DNA from: Symsagittifera roscoffensis
Taxonomy: Eukaryota; Xenacoelomorpha; Acoela; Convolutidae
NCBI RefSeq assembly: GCF_963678635.1
Contig: NC_087069.1
Span: 31,038,776-31,102,775, forward strand
Length of the DNA: 64,000 nucleotides
Direction: 5' to 3'
Positions within the stretch are counted from its first letter, which is position 1; each line of letters opens with the position of its first letter. The notes beneath the pieces are model-generated. The model did no database searches. It saw only the letters and a list, made by a program, of their open reading frames with translations, and was not told the origin of the DNA. The position numbers and the translations under genes were made by a program. Shown in pieces: positions 25,773 through 39,500 of this stretch.

Positions 25773-28060
25773 TAAGTTAAGCTAAACATCTCTGAGATTT
25801 CGTATCCCCAGATCTAAATCAAGTTCGAATTCTCGATAAGTTAAGCTAGAAGACTCTGATAATTTCTGCCACCAGATGTAAGTCACGTAAGAAGTCTCAT
25901 TGAGTAAAGCTAGAAATCTCGGGAAAAAATCTTGTCACGAGATCTACGTCAAGTTAGAAATCTCAATAATTTAAGCTGGAAATCTCTGAGTTTTCCGGTC
26001 AATAGATCTAAGTCAAGTTAAAATTCTCAATAAGTTAAGCTAGAAACCTCTGAAAGTTTCTGTCACGAGATCTAAGTCAAGTTAGAGGTCTCGAAGCGTT
26101 AAGCTAGAAATCTCTGAAAATTCAAGTCACGAGATCTAATTCAAGTTAAAGTTCTCACTAAGTTAAGCTGGAAATCTCTGAAAGTTTCTGTCACGAGACC
26201 TAAGTCAAGTTAGAAATCTCGATAATTTAAGCAATAAAACTCTTAGATTTCCTGACACCAGGTCTAATTCAAATTGAAATCCTCATAAAATTAAGCTAGA
26301 AAATCTATGAAAAAACCTGTCGAGATATCTTAATCAAGTCTCGATGAGTTAAGCTAGAGATAAATAGAGTCTCGATGAGTTAAGCTAGAAATCTCTGATA
26401 ATTCAAGTCGCGAGATCTAAGTCAAGAAGATTTCTCGCTAAGTTAAGCTGGAAATCTCTGAAAGTTTCTGTCACGAGATCTAAGTCAAGTTAGAATTCTC
26501 GATAATTTAAGCAATAAAACTCTCAGGTTTCCTGACACCAGGTCTTAGTACAATTAAAATCCTCATAAAATTAAGCTAGAGAATCTATGAAAAATCCTGT
26601 CGCGAGATCTTAATCAAGTCTCGATGAGTTAAGCTAGAGATGAATAGAAGTCTCGATGAGTTAAGCTAGAAATCTCTAAAAATTCTCGATAATTTAAGCA
26701 GAAGTCTCGATAATTTTAGTAGAAGTTAGAAATCTCGATAATTTAAGCAATAAAACTCTTAGATTTCCTGACACCAGGTCTAATTCAAATTAAAATCCTC
26801 ATAAAATTAAGCTAGAAAATCTATGAAAAATCCTGTCGAGAGATCTTAATCAAGTCTCGATGAGTTAAGCTATAGATAAATAGAGTCTCGATGAGTTAGG
26901 CTAGAAATCTCTGATAATTCAAGTCACGAGATCTAAGTCAAGAAGATTTCTCGCTAAGTTAAGCTGGAAATCTCTGAAAGTTTCTGTCACGAGGTCTAAG
27001 TCAAGTTAAAATTCTCGATAATTTAAGCACTAAAACTCTTAGGTTTCCTGAAACCAGGTCTTAGTCAAATTAAAATCCTCATAAAATTAAGCTAGAAAAT
27101 CTATGAAAAAACCTGTCGAGATATCTTAATCAAGTCTCGATGAGTTAAGCTAGAGATAAATAGAGTCTCGATGAGTTAAGCTAGAAATCTCTGATAATTC
27201 AAGTCGCGAGATCTAAGTCAAGAAGATTTCTCGCTAAGTTAAGCTGGAAATCTCTGAAAATTTCTGTCACGAGGTCTAAGTCAAGTTAGAATTCTCGATA
27301 ATTTAAGCAATAAAACTCTTAGGTTTCCTGACACCAGGTCTTAGTCAAATTAAAATCCTCATAAAATTAAGCTAGAAAATCTATGAAAAATCCTGTCGAG
27401 AGATCTTAATCAAGTCTCGATGAGTTAAGCTAGAGATAAATAGAAGTCTAGATGAGTCAAGCTAGAAATCTCTAAAAATTCTCAATAATTTAAGCAGAAG
27501 TCTCGATAATTTTAGCAGAAGTTAGAAATCTCGATAATTTAAGCAATAAAACTCTTAGATTTCCTGACACCAGGTCTAATTCAAATTAAAATCCTCATAA
27601 AATTAAGCTAGAAAATCTATGAAAAATCCTGTCGAGAGATCTTAATCAAGTCTCGATGAGTTAAGCTAGAGATAAATAGAGTCTCGATGAGTTAAGCTAG
27701 AAATCTCTGATAATTCAAATCACGAGATCTAAGTCAAGAAGATTTCTCGCTAAGTTAAGCTGGAAATCTCTGAAAGTTTCTGTCACGAGGTCTAAGTCAA
27801 GTTAGAATTCTCGATAATTTAAGCAATAAAACTCTTAGGTTTCCTGACACCAGGTCTTAGTCAAATTAGAATCCTCATAAAAGTAAGCTAGAAAATCTAT
27901 GAAAAATCCTGTCGAGAGATCTTAATCAAGTCTCGACGAGTTAAGCTAGAGATAAATAGAAGCCTCGATGAGTTAAGCTAGAAATCTCTGAAAATTCACG
28001 TCACGAGATCTAAGTCAAAAATATCTCTCGCTAAGTTAAGCTGGAAATCTCTGAACTTTT
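25773..28060 (+). repeat. 796-bp HOR made of 516 + 280 bp
   Basis: From about 26236 the TTTCCTGACACCAGGTC monomer recurs; its CCTG lies at 26531, 27047, 27327 and 27843 (spacings 516, 280, 516). The composite period is therefore 796 bp, confirmed by GAAGTCTCGATAATTTTAG at 26701 and 27497. Each half ends with a compound CTGTCGAGAG monomer. A partial monomer (TCGATAATTTAAGCAGAAG near 26686 and 27482) is unique to this HOR. Bases 25773-26235 are transitional monomers related to 20.8-21.1 kb. Confidence 0.88.
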
Positions 28061-29580
28061 TTGTCACATGATCTGTGTCATGTTAGAAACGTTGATAAAT
28101 TAAGCTGGAAATCTCAGGGAAAAAATTCAGTCACGAGATCTAAGTCCAGTTAGAAGTCTCGTTGAGTTAAGCTAGAAATCTCTGAAATTTCCTGTCACGA
28201 GATCTAGGTCAAGAAGATATCTCGCTAAGTTACGCTAGTAATCTCTGAAAACTCCTGTCACGAGATCTACGCCATGTTAGATATCTTGATAAGTTAAGCT
28301 AGAAATCTCGGGACAAAATCCTGTCACGAGATTTATGTAAAGTTAGAAATTTCAATAATTTAAGCTAGAAATCTCTGAGTTTTCCTGTCAATAGATCTAA
28401 GCCAAGTTAAAATTCTCATTAAGTTAAGCTAGAATTCTCTGAAAGTTTCTGTCACGAGATCTAAGTCAAGTTAGAGGACTCGATGAGTTAAGCTAGAAAT
28501 CTCTGAAAATTCACTTCACGAGATCTAAGTCAAGAAGATCTCTCGCTAATTTAAGCTGGAAACCTCTGAAATTTTTGTCACGAGATCCATGTCATGTTAG
28601 AAATCTTGATAAATTAAGCTAAAAATCTCGGGGAGAAAATTCAAGTCACGAGATCTAAGTCAAGAAGATCTCTCGCTAAGTTAAGCTGGAAATCTCTTAA
28701 ATTTTTTGTCACGTGATCTGTGTCATGTTAGGAACCTTGATAAATTAAGCTAGAAATCTCAGGGAAAAAACTCTGTCACGAGCTCTAAGTCCAGTTAGAA
28801 GTCTCGTTGAGTTAAGCTAGAAATCTCCGAAAGTTCAAGTCACGAGATCTAAATCAAGTTAAATTCTCCTTAAATTAAGCTGGAAATCTCTGAAAGTTTC
28901 TGTCACGAGATCTAAGTCAAGTTAGAAATCTTGATAAATTAAGCTAGAAATCTCAAGGAAAAAAGTCTGTCACGAGATCTATGTCATGTTAGATATTTTG
29001 ATAAGTTAAGCTTTTATTTCTGATAATTTCATGTCACGAGATCTAAGTCAAGAAGATATCTCGCTAAGTTACGCTAGTAATCTCTGAAAACTCTTGTCAC
29101 GAGATCTATGTCATGTTAGATATCTCGATAAGTTAAGCTTTTTTTTCTGATAATTTCTGTCATCAGATGAAAGTCAAGTTAGAAGTTTCATTGAATTAAG
29201 GTAGAAACTGCTGACAATGCCTGTCACGAAGATAAAGGTAGAAATCTCAATAAGTTTAGCAAGAAGTTTTTGAAAATTCCTGTCACGAGATCTAAATCAA
29301 GTTAGAAGTCTCGTTGAGTTAAGCTAAAAAGCTCTAAAAATTCCTGTCACGAGATCTAAGTCAAGAACATATCTCGCTAAGTTACGCTAGTAAACTCTCA
29401 AAATTCCTGTCACGAGATCTACGCCATGTTAGATATCTTGATAAGTTAAGCTAGAAATCTCGGGACAAAATCCTGTCACGAGATTTATGTAAAGTTAGAA
29501 ATCTCAGTAATTTAAGCTAGAAATCTCTGAAAGTTTCTGTCACGAGATCTAAGTCAAGTTAGAGGTCTCGATAATTTAAG

Positions 29581-30423
29581 CAACAAAACTCTTAGATTTC
29601 CTGACACCAGGTCTAAATCAAATTAAAATCCTCATAAAACTAAGCTAGAAAATATATGAAAAATCCTGTCGAGAGATCTAAATCAAGTCTCGATGAGTTA
29701 AACTAGAGTTAAATAGAAACCTCTATGAGTTAAGCTGGAAATCTCTGAAAATTCACGTCACGAGATCTAAGTCAAGAAGATCTCTCGCTAAGTTGAGCTG
29801 GAAATCTCTGAAATTTTTTGTCACGAGATCTATGTCAAGTTAGAAATCTCGATAATTTAAGCAACAAAACTCTTAGATTTCCTGACACCAGGTCTAAGTC
29901 AAATTAAAATCCTCATAAAACTAAGCTAGAAAATATATGAAAAATCCTGTCGAGAGATCTAAATCAAGTCTCGATGAGTTAAACTAGAGTTAAATAGAAG
30001 TCTCTATGAGTTAAGCTAGAAATCTCTGAAAATTCAAGTCACGAGATCTAAGTCAAGAAGATCTCTCGTTAAGTTAAGCTGGAAATCTCCAAAATTTTCT
30101 GTCACGAGATCTAAGTCAAGTTAGAAATCTCGATAATATAAGCAATAAAACTCTTAGATTTCCTGACACCAGGTCTAAGTCAAATTAAAATCCTCATAAA
30201 ATTAAGCTAGAAAGTATATGAAAAATCCTGTCGAGAGATCTAAATCAAGTCTCGATGAGTTAAACTAGAGTTAAATAGTAGTCTCTATGAGTTAAGCTAG
30301 AAATCTCTGAAAATTCACGTCACGAGATCTAAGTCAAGAAGATCTCTCGCTAAGTTGAGCTGGAAATCTCTGAAATTTTTTGTCACGAGATCTATGTCAA
30401 GTTAGAAATCTTGATAAATTAAG
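29581..30423 (+). repeat. 281-bp HOR, three copies
   Basis: CAACAAAACTCTTAG starts at 29581 and 29862 and CAATAAAACTCTTAG at 30143, a 281-bp period. Each unit is TTTCCTGACACCAGG monomer, compound CTGTCGAGAG monomer, a GAAGATCTCTCGC monomer and a near-consensus monomer. The same module with two copies is at 32658-33219. Confidence 0.92.
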
Positions 30424-32657
30424 CTAGAAAATTCAGGGGAAAAATTCTGTCACGAAATCTAAGTCAAGTTAGAAACATCGATTGTTCAAGCTATTAAACT
30501 CTGAGATTTCCTGACACCATATCTAAGTCGAGTTAAAAATTTCATAAAATTAAGCAAGAAATCCCTGAAAATTCCTCTCACGTGATCTAAGTCAAGTTAG
30601 AAAACTCGATAAGTTAAGCTTTTATTTCTAATAATTTCTGTCACCAGATGTAAGTCAAGTTACAAATTTCATTGAGTAAAGATAAAAACTTCTGAAAATT
30701 CTCGTTACGAGATCTAAGTCAAAAAGATCTCTCGCTAAGTTAAGCTGAAAATCTCTTAAGTTTTCTTTCACGAGATCTATGTCATGTTAGATATATTGAT
30801 AAATTAAGCTAGAAGTCTCAGGGAAAAAATTATATCACAAGGTCTAAGTCAAGTTAGAAATCTCGATAAATTAAGCTATAAAACTTTGAGATTTCCTGAC
30901 ACCAGATCTATGTCGAGTTAAAAAAAAATCATAAAATTAAGCCAGAAATCCCTGAAAATTCCTCGCACGCGATCTAAGTCAAGTTAGAAATCTCGATAAG
31001 TTAAGCTAGATATCTCTGAGATTTCCTGTCACCAGATCTAAATCAAATTCGAAATCTCGATACGGTAAGCTAGAAGACTCTGATATTTTCTGCCACCAGA
31101 TGTAAGTCACGTAAGAAGTCTCATTGAGTAAAGCGCTAGAAATATCGGGAAAAAATCTTGTCACGAGATCTATGTCAAGTTAGAAATCTCAATAATTTAA
31201 GCTGGAAATCTCTGAGTTTTCCGGTCAATAGATCTAAGTCGAGTTAAAATTCTCACTAAGTTAAGCTGGAAATCTCTGAAAGTTTCTGTCACGAGACCTA
31301 AGTCAAGTTAGAAATCTCGATAATTTAAGCAATAAAACTCTTAGATTTCCTGACGCCAGGTCTAATTCAAATTAAAATCCTCATAAAATTAAGCTAGAAA
31401 ATCTATGAAAAAACCTGTCGAGATATCTTAATCAAGTCTCGATGAGTTAAGCTAGAGATAAATAGAGTCTCGATGAGTTAAGCTAGAAATCTCTGATAAT
31501 TCAAGTCACGAGATCTAAGTCAAGAAGATTTCTCGCTAAGTTAAGCTGGAAATCTCTGAAAGTTTCTGTCACGAGATCTAAGTCAAGTTAGAATTCTCGA
31601 TAATTTAAGCAATAAAACTCTTAGATTTCCTGACACCAGGTCTAAGTCAAATTAAAATCCTCATAAAACTAAGCTAGAAAATATATGAAAAATCCTGTCG
31701 AGAGATCTAAATCAAGTCTCGATGAGTTAAACTAGAGTTAAATAGAAGTCTCTATGAGTTAAGCTAGAAATCTCTGAAAATTCACGTCACGAGATCTAAG
31801 TCAAGAAGATCTCTCGCTAAGTTTAGCTGGAAATCTCTGAAATTTTTCTCACGAGATCTATATCATGATAGCAACCTTGATAAATTAAGCTAGAAATCTC
31901 GGGGAAAAAATTCAAGTCACGAGATCGAAGTCAAGAAGATCTCTCGCTAAGTTAAGCTGGAAATCTCTGAACTTTTTTGTCACGTGATCTGTGTCATGCT
32001 AGAAACTTTGATAAATTAAGCTAGAAATCTCAGGGAAAAAATTCAGTCACGAGATCTAAGTCCAGTTAGAAGTCTCGTTGAGTTAAGCTAGAAATCTCTG
32101 AAATTTCCTGTCACGAGATCTAGGTCAAAAAGTTATCTCGCTAAGTTACGCTAGTAATCTCTGAAAACTCCTGTCACGAGATCTATGTCATTGTAGATAT
32201 CTCGATAAGTTAAGCTTTTATTTCTGATAATTTCTGTCACCAGATAAAAGTCAAGTTAGAAGTTTCATTGAATTAAGGTAGAAACTGCTGACAATGCCTG
32301 TCACGAAGAAAAAAGTAGAAATCTCAATAAATTTAGCAAGAAGTTTCTGAAAATTCCTGTCACGAGATCTAAATCAAGTTAGAAGTCTCGTTGAGCTAAG
32401 CTAGAAAGCTCTAAAAAATCCTGTCACGAGATCTAAGTCAAGAACATATCTCGCTAAGTTACGCTAGTAAACTCTGAAAATTCCTGTCACGAGAGCTACG
32501 CCATGTTAGATATCTTGATAAGTTAAGCTAGAAATCTCGGGACAAAATCCTGTCACGAGATTTATGTAAAGTTAGAAATCTCAATAAATTAAGCTAGAAA
32601 TCTCTGAAAGTTTCTGTCACGAGATCTAAGTCAAGTTAGAGGTCTCGATAAATTAAG

Positions 32658-33219
32658 CAATAAAACTCTTAGATTTCCTGACACCAGGTCTGAGTCAAAT
32701 TAAAATCATCATAAAATTAAGCTAGAAAATATACGAAAAATACTGTCGAGAGATCTAAATCAAGTCTCGATGAGTTAAACTAGAGTTAAATAGAAGTCTC
32801 TATGAGTTAAGCTAGAAATCTCTGAAAATTCACGTCACGAGATCTAAGTCAAGAAGATCTCTCGCTAAGTTGAGCTGGAAATCTCTGAAATTTTCTGTCA
32901 CGAGATCTAAGTCAAGTTAGAAATCTCGATAATTTAAGCAATAAACTCTTAGATTTCCTGACACCAGGTCTAAGTCAAAATAAAATCCTCATAAAAATAA
33001 GCTAGAAAATATATGAAAAATCCTGTCGAGAGATCTAAATCAAGTATCGATGAGTTAAACTAGAGTTAAATAGAAGTCTCTATGAGTTAAGCTAGAAATC
33101 TCTGAAAATTCACGTCACGAGATCTAAGTCAAGAAGATCTCTCGCTAAGTTGAGCTGGAAATCTCTGAAATTTTTTGTCACGAGATCTATGTCAAGTTAG
33201 AAATCTTGATAAATTAAGC
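32658..33219 (+). repeat. 281-bp HOR, two copies
   Basis: CAATAAAACTC at 32658 and CAATAAACTC at 32939 are 281 bp apart. This is the right-hand counterpart of 29581-30423 with one unit fewer. The second copy has lost one A from the AAAA run. Confidence 0.9.
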
Positions 33220-33549
33220 TAGAAAATTCAGGGGAAAAATTCTGTCACGAAAGCTAAGTCAAGTTAGAAACATCGATTGTTCAAGCTATTAAACTCTGAG
33301 ATTTCCTGACACCAGATCTAAGTCGAATTAAAAATTTCAAAAAATTAAGCAAGAAATCCCTGAAAATTCCTCTCACGTGATCTAAGTCAAGTTAGAAAAC
33401 TCGATAAGTTAAGCTTTTATTTCTAATAATTTCTGTCACCAGATGTAAGTCAAGTTACAAATTTCATTGAGTAAAGTTAAAAACTTCTGAAAATTCTCGT
33501 CACGAGATCTAAGTTAAGAAGATCTCTCGCTAAGTTAAGCTGGAAATCT

Positions 33550-36500
33550 CTTAAGTTTTCTTTCACGAGATCTATGTCATGTTAGATATCTTGATAAATT
33601 AAGCTAGAAGTCTCAGGGAAAAAATTATATCACAAGGTCTAAGTCAAGTTAGAAATCTCGATAAATTAAGCTATAAGACTCTGAGATTTCCTGGCACCAG
33701 ATCTATTTCGAGTTAAAAAAAATTCATAAAATTAAGCCAGAAATCCCTGAAAATTCCTCGCACGCGATCTAAGTCAAGTTAGAAATCTCGATAAGTTAAG
33801 CTTTTATTTCTAATAATTTCTGTCACCAGATGTAAGTCAAGTTAGAAATCTCATTGAGTTAAGATAAAAACTTCTGAAAATTCCTGTCACGAGACCTATG
33901 TCATGTTAGATATCTTGATAAGTTAAGCTTGAAATCTCTGGAAAAACCCTGTCACGAGATCTAAGTCAAGTTATAAATCTCATTGAGTTAAGCTAGAGTT
34001 CTCTGAGAATTCTTGTCACGAGATCTAAGTCATGTTCGAAGTCTCGATGAGTTAGGTTAGCAATCTCTTAAAATTCCTGTCACGAGATCTATGTCATGTT
34101 AGATATCTTGATAAGTTAAGCTAAAAGTTTCGGGAAAAAATCCTGTCACGAGATCTATGTCAAGAAGATCTCTCGCTAAGTTAAGCTGGAAGTCCCTGAA
34201 AAGTTCGGTCACGAGATCTCTGTCATGTTAAAAACCTTGATAAATTAAGCTAAAAATCTCGGGAAAAAATCCCGTCACAAAAATTGTAGAAATCTCGATA
34301 AGTTAAGCTGAAAATTTCTGAGAATTCCTGTCACCGGATCGAGGTCATGTTAGAAACCTTGATAATTTAAGCTAGAAATCTCGGGAAAAAATTCTGTCAC
34401 GGGTTCTATGTCAAGTTGAAATCTCAATAATTTAAGCTAGAAATCTCTGAGTTTTTCTGTCAATAGATCTAAGTCAAGTTAAATTTCTCATTAAGTTAGG
34501 CAACAAATATCTGAAAATTCCTGCCACGAGATCTATGTCAAAAAGATCTCTCGCTAAGTTAAGCTGGAAGTCTCTGAAAATTTTGGTCACGAGATCTCTG
34601 TCATGTTGAAAACCTTGATAAATTAAGCTAGAAATCTCTGAGTTTTTCTGTCAATAGATCTAAGTCAAGTTAAATTTCTCATTAAGTTAAGCTCGCAATC
34701 TCTGATATTTTCTGTCACGAGATCTAATTCAAGTAAAGCTGAAAATCTCTGAGAATTCCTGTCACCGGATCTAGGTCATGTTAAAAATCTTGATAATTTA
34801 AGCTAGAAATCTCGGGACAAATTTCTGTTACGAGATCTATGTCAAGTTTGAAATCTCAATAATTTAAGCTAGAAATCTCTGAGTTTTTCTGTCAATAGAT
34901 TTAAGTCAAGTTAAATTTCTCATCAAGTTAGGCAAGAAAAATCTGAAAATTCCTGCCACGAGATCTATGTCAAGAAGATCTCTCGCTAAGTTAAGCTGGA
35001 AGTCTCTGAAAATTTCGGTCACGAGATCTCTGTCATGTTAAAAACCTTGATAAATTAAGCTAAAAAGCTAAGGGAAAAAATCCCGTCACGAGATCTTTGT
35101 CAAGTTTGAAATCTCAATAATTTTAGGCTAGAAATCTCTGAGTTTTTCTGTCAATAGATCTAAGTCAATTTAAATTTCTCATTGAGTTAAATAGCAATCT
35201 CTGAACTTTCCTGTCACGAGATCTAATTTAAATTAGAAATCTCGATAAGTTAAGCTGAAAATTTCTAAGAATTCCTGTCACCGGATCTATGTCATGTTGG
35301 AAATCTTGAAAATTAAAGCTAGAAATCTCGGGAAAAAGTTGTGTCACGAGATCTAGGTCAAGTTAGAAATTTCGATAATTTAAGCTATAAAACTCTGAAC
35401 ATTCCTGTCACGAGATCTAAGTCAAGAAGATATCTCGCTAAATTACGCTAGTAATCTCTGAAAATTCCTGTCACGAGATCTATGTCATATTAGAAATCAT
35501 GATAAACTAAGCTAGAAATCTCAGGGAAAAAATTCTGTCGCGAGATCTAAGTCAAGTTAGAAATCTCGATAATTTAAGCTATAAAACTCTGAGATTTCCT
35601 AACACCAGCTCTAAATCGAGTTAAAGTCCACATAAAATTCAGCTAGAAATCTCTGAAAATTCCTCTCACGAGATTTAAATCAAGTTAGAAGTCTCGATAG
35701 TTTGAGCTATAACACTCTGAGGTCTCCTGAACCCGGATCTAAGTCGAGTTAAAAACAACATAAAATTAAGCTAGAAATCTATGAAAACTCCTGTCGAGAG
35801 ATCTAAATCAAGCCTCGATGAGTTGAGCTAGAGCTAAAAAGAAGTCTCGATGAGTTAAGCTAGAAATCTCTGAAATTTCCTGTCACGGGATCTAAGTCAA
35901 GAAGATATCTCGCTAAATTACGCTAGTAATCTCTAAAAATTCCCGTCACGAGATCTATGTCATGTTAGAAATCTTGATAAATTAAGCTAGAAATCTCAGG
36001 GAAAAAATTCTGTCACGAAATCTAAGTCAAGTTAGAAATCTCGATATTTTAAGCTATAAAACTCTGGGATTTCCTGACACCAGATCTAATCGAGATAAAA
36101 TCCTCATGAAATTAAGCTAGAAATTTCTGAAAATTCCTCTCACGAGATTTAAATCAAGTTAGAAGTCTCGATAGTTTAAGCTATAAAACTCTGAGATTTC
36201 CTGACACCAAATCTAAGTCGAGTTCAAATCAACAAAAAATTAAATTAAAAATCTATGAAAACTCCTGTCGAGAGATCTAAATCAAGCCTCGATGAATTGA
36301 GCTAGAGTTAAATAGAAGTCTCGATGAGATAAGCTAGACTTCTCTGAAAATTCACTTCACGAGATCTAAGTCAAGAAGATCTCTCGCTAAGTTAAGCTGG
36401 AAATCTCTGGATTTTTCTGTCACGAGTTCTACGTCATGTTAGATACCTTGATAAATTAAGCTAGAAGTCTCAGGGAAAAAATTATATCACAAGGTCTAAG

Positions 36501-39500
36501 TCAAGTTAGAAATCTCGATAAATTAAGCTATAAGACTCTGAGATTTCCTGGCACCAGATCTATGTCGAGTTAAGAAAAATTCATAAAATTAAGCCAGAAA
36601 TCCCTGAAAATTCCTCGCACGCGATCTAAGTCAAGTTAGAAATCTCGATAAGTTAAGCTTTTATTTCTAATAATTTCTGTCACCAGATGTAAGTCAAGTT
36701 AGAAATCTCATTGAGTTAAGATAAAAACTTCTGAAAATTCCTGTCACGAGACCTATGTCATGTTAGATATCTTGATAAGTTAAGCTTGAAATCTCTGGAA
36801 AAACCCTGTCACGAGATCTAAGTCAAGTTATAAATCTCATTGAGTTAAGCTAGAGTTCTCTGAGAATTCTTGTCACGAGATCTAAGTCATGTTCGGAGTC
36901 TCGATGAGTTAGGTTAGCAATCTCTTAAAATTCCTGTCACGAGATCTATGTCATGTTAGATATCTTGATAAGTTAAGCTAAAAGTTTCGGGAAAAAATCC
37001 TGTCACGAGATCTATGTCAAGAAGATCTCTCGCTAAGTTAAGCTGGAAGTCCCTGAAAAGTTCGGTCACGAGATCTCTGTCATGTTAAAAACCTTGATAA
37101 ATTAAGCTAAAAATCTCGGGAAAAAATCCCGTCACAAAAATTGTAGAAATCTCGATAAGTTAAGCTGAAAATTTCTGAGAATTCCTGTCACTGGATCGAG
37201 GTCATGTTAGAAACCTTGATAATTTAAGCTAGAAATCTCGGGAAAAAATTCTGTCACGGGTTCTATGTCAAGTTGAAATCTCAATAATTTAAGCTAGAAA
37301 TCTCTGAGTTTTTCTGTCAATAGATCTAAGTCAAGTTAAATTTCTCATTAAGTTAGGCAAGAAATATCTGAAAATTCCTGCCACGAGATCTATGTCAAAA
37401 AGATCTCTCGCTAAGTTAAGCTGGACGTCTCTGAAAATTTTGGTCACGAGATCTCTGTCATGTTGAAAACCTTGATAAATTAAGCTAGAAATCTCTGAGT
37501 TTTTCTGTCAATAGATCTAAGTCAAGTTAAATTTCTCATTAAGTTAAGCTCGCAATCTCTGATATTTTCTGTCACGAGATCTAATTCAAGTAAAGCTGAA
37601 AATCTCTGAGAATTCCTGTCACCGGATCTAGGTCATGTTAAAAATCTTGATAATTTAAGCTAGAAATCTCGGGACAAATTTCTGTTACGAGATCTATGTC
37701 AAGTTTGAAATCTCAATAATTTAAGCTAGAAATCTCTGAGTTTTTCTGTCAATAGATTTAAGTCAAGTTAAATTTGTCATCAAGTTAGGCAAGAAAAATC
37801 TGAAAATTCCTGCCACGAGATCTATGTCAAGAAGATCTCTCGCTAAGTTAAGCTGGAAGTCTCTGAAAATTTCGGTCACGAGATCTCTGTCATGTTAAAA
37901 ACCTTGATAAATTAAGCTAAAAAGCTAAGGAAAAAAATCCCGTCACGAGATCTTTGTCAAGTTTGAAATCTCAATAATTTTAGGCTAGAAATCTCTGAGT
38001 TTTTCTGTCAATAGATCTAAGTCAATTTAAATTTCTCATTGAGTTAAATAGCAATCTCTGAATTTTCCTGTCACGAGATCTAATTTAAATTAGAAATCTC
38101 GATAAGTTAAGCTGAAAATTTCTAAGAATTCCTGTCACCGGATCTATGTCATGTTGGAAATCTTGAAAATTAAAGCAAGAAATCTCGGGAAAAAGTTGTG
38201 TCACGAGATCTAGGTCAAGTTAGAAATTTCGATAATTTAAGCTATAAAACTCTGAACATTCCTGTCACGAGATCTAAGTCAAGAAGATATCTCGCTAAAT
38301 TACGCTAGTAATCTCTGAAAATTCCTGTCACGAGATCTATGTCATATTAGAAATCATGATAAACTAAGCTAGAAATCTCAGGGAAAAAATTCTGTCGCGA
38401 GATCTAAGTCAAGTTAGAAATCTCGATAATTTAAGCTATAAAACTCTGAGATTTCCTAACACCAGCTCTAAATCGAGTTAAAGTCCACATAAAATTCAGC
38501 TAGAAATCTCTGAAAATTCCTCTCACGAGATTTAAATCAAGTTAGAAGTCTCGATAGTTTGAGCTATAACACTCTGAGGTCTCCTGAACCCGGATCTAAG
38601 TCGAGTTAAAAACAACATAAAATTAAGCTAGAAATCTATGAAAACTCCTGTCGAGAGATCTAAATCAAGCCTCGATGAGTTGAGCTAGAGTTAAAAAGAA
38701 GTCTCGATGAGTTAAGCTAGAAATCTCTGAAATTTCCTGTCACGGGATCTAAGTCAAGAAGATATCTCGCTAAATTACGCTAGTAATCTCTGAAAATTCC
38801 TGTCACGAGATCTATGTCATATTAGAAATCATGATAAACTAAGCTAGAAATCTCAGGGAAAAAATTCTGTCGCGAGATCTAAGTCAAGTTAGAAATCTCG
38901 ATAATTTAAGCTATAAAACTCTGAGATTTCCTAACACCAGCTCTAAATCGAGTTAAAGTCCACATAAAATTCAGCTAGAAATCTCTGAAAATTCCTCTCA
39001 CGAGATTTAAATCAAGTTAGAAGTCTCGATAGTTTGAGCTATAACACTCTGAGGTCTCCTGAACCCGGATCTAAGTCGAGTTAAAAACAACATAAAATTA
39101 AGCTAGAAATCTATGAAAACTCCTGTCGAGAGATCTAAATCAAGCCTCGATGAGTTGAGCTAGAGTTAAAAAGAAGTCTCGATGAGTTAAGCTAGAAATC
39201 TCTAAAAATTCCCGTCACGAGATCTATGTCATGTTAGAAATCTTGATAAATTAAGCTAGAAATCTCAGGGAAAAAATTCTGTCACGAAATCTAAGTCAAG
39301 TTAGAAATCTCGATATTTTAAGCTATAAAACTCTGGGATTTCCTGACACCAGATCTAATCGAGATAAAATCCTCATGAAATTAAGCTAGAAATTTCTGAA
39401 AATTCCTCTCACGAGATTTAAATCAAGTTAGAAGTCTCGATAGTTTAAGCTATAAAACTCTGAGATTTCCTGACACCAAATCTAAGTCGAGTTCAAATCA

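Larger units (their letters stand above)
28061..33549 (+). repeat. 3-kb duplication with variable internal repeat number
   Basis: Right and left parts match at three offsets. AAATTCAGTCACGAGATC near 28124 and 32040 gives 3916 bp. AAGAACATATCTCGC at 29363 and 32440 gives 3077 bp. ATTCAGGGGAAAAATTC at 30431 and 33226, and CCTCGCACGC at 30961 and 33756, give 2795 bp. The change from 3077 to 2795 equals one 281-bp HOR present three times on the left and twice on the right. The change from 3916 to 3077 reflects about 839 bp present only in the left copy. Confidence 0.87.
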
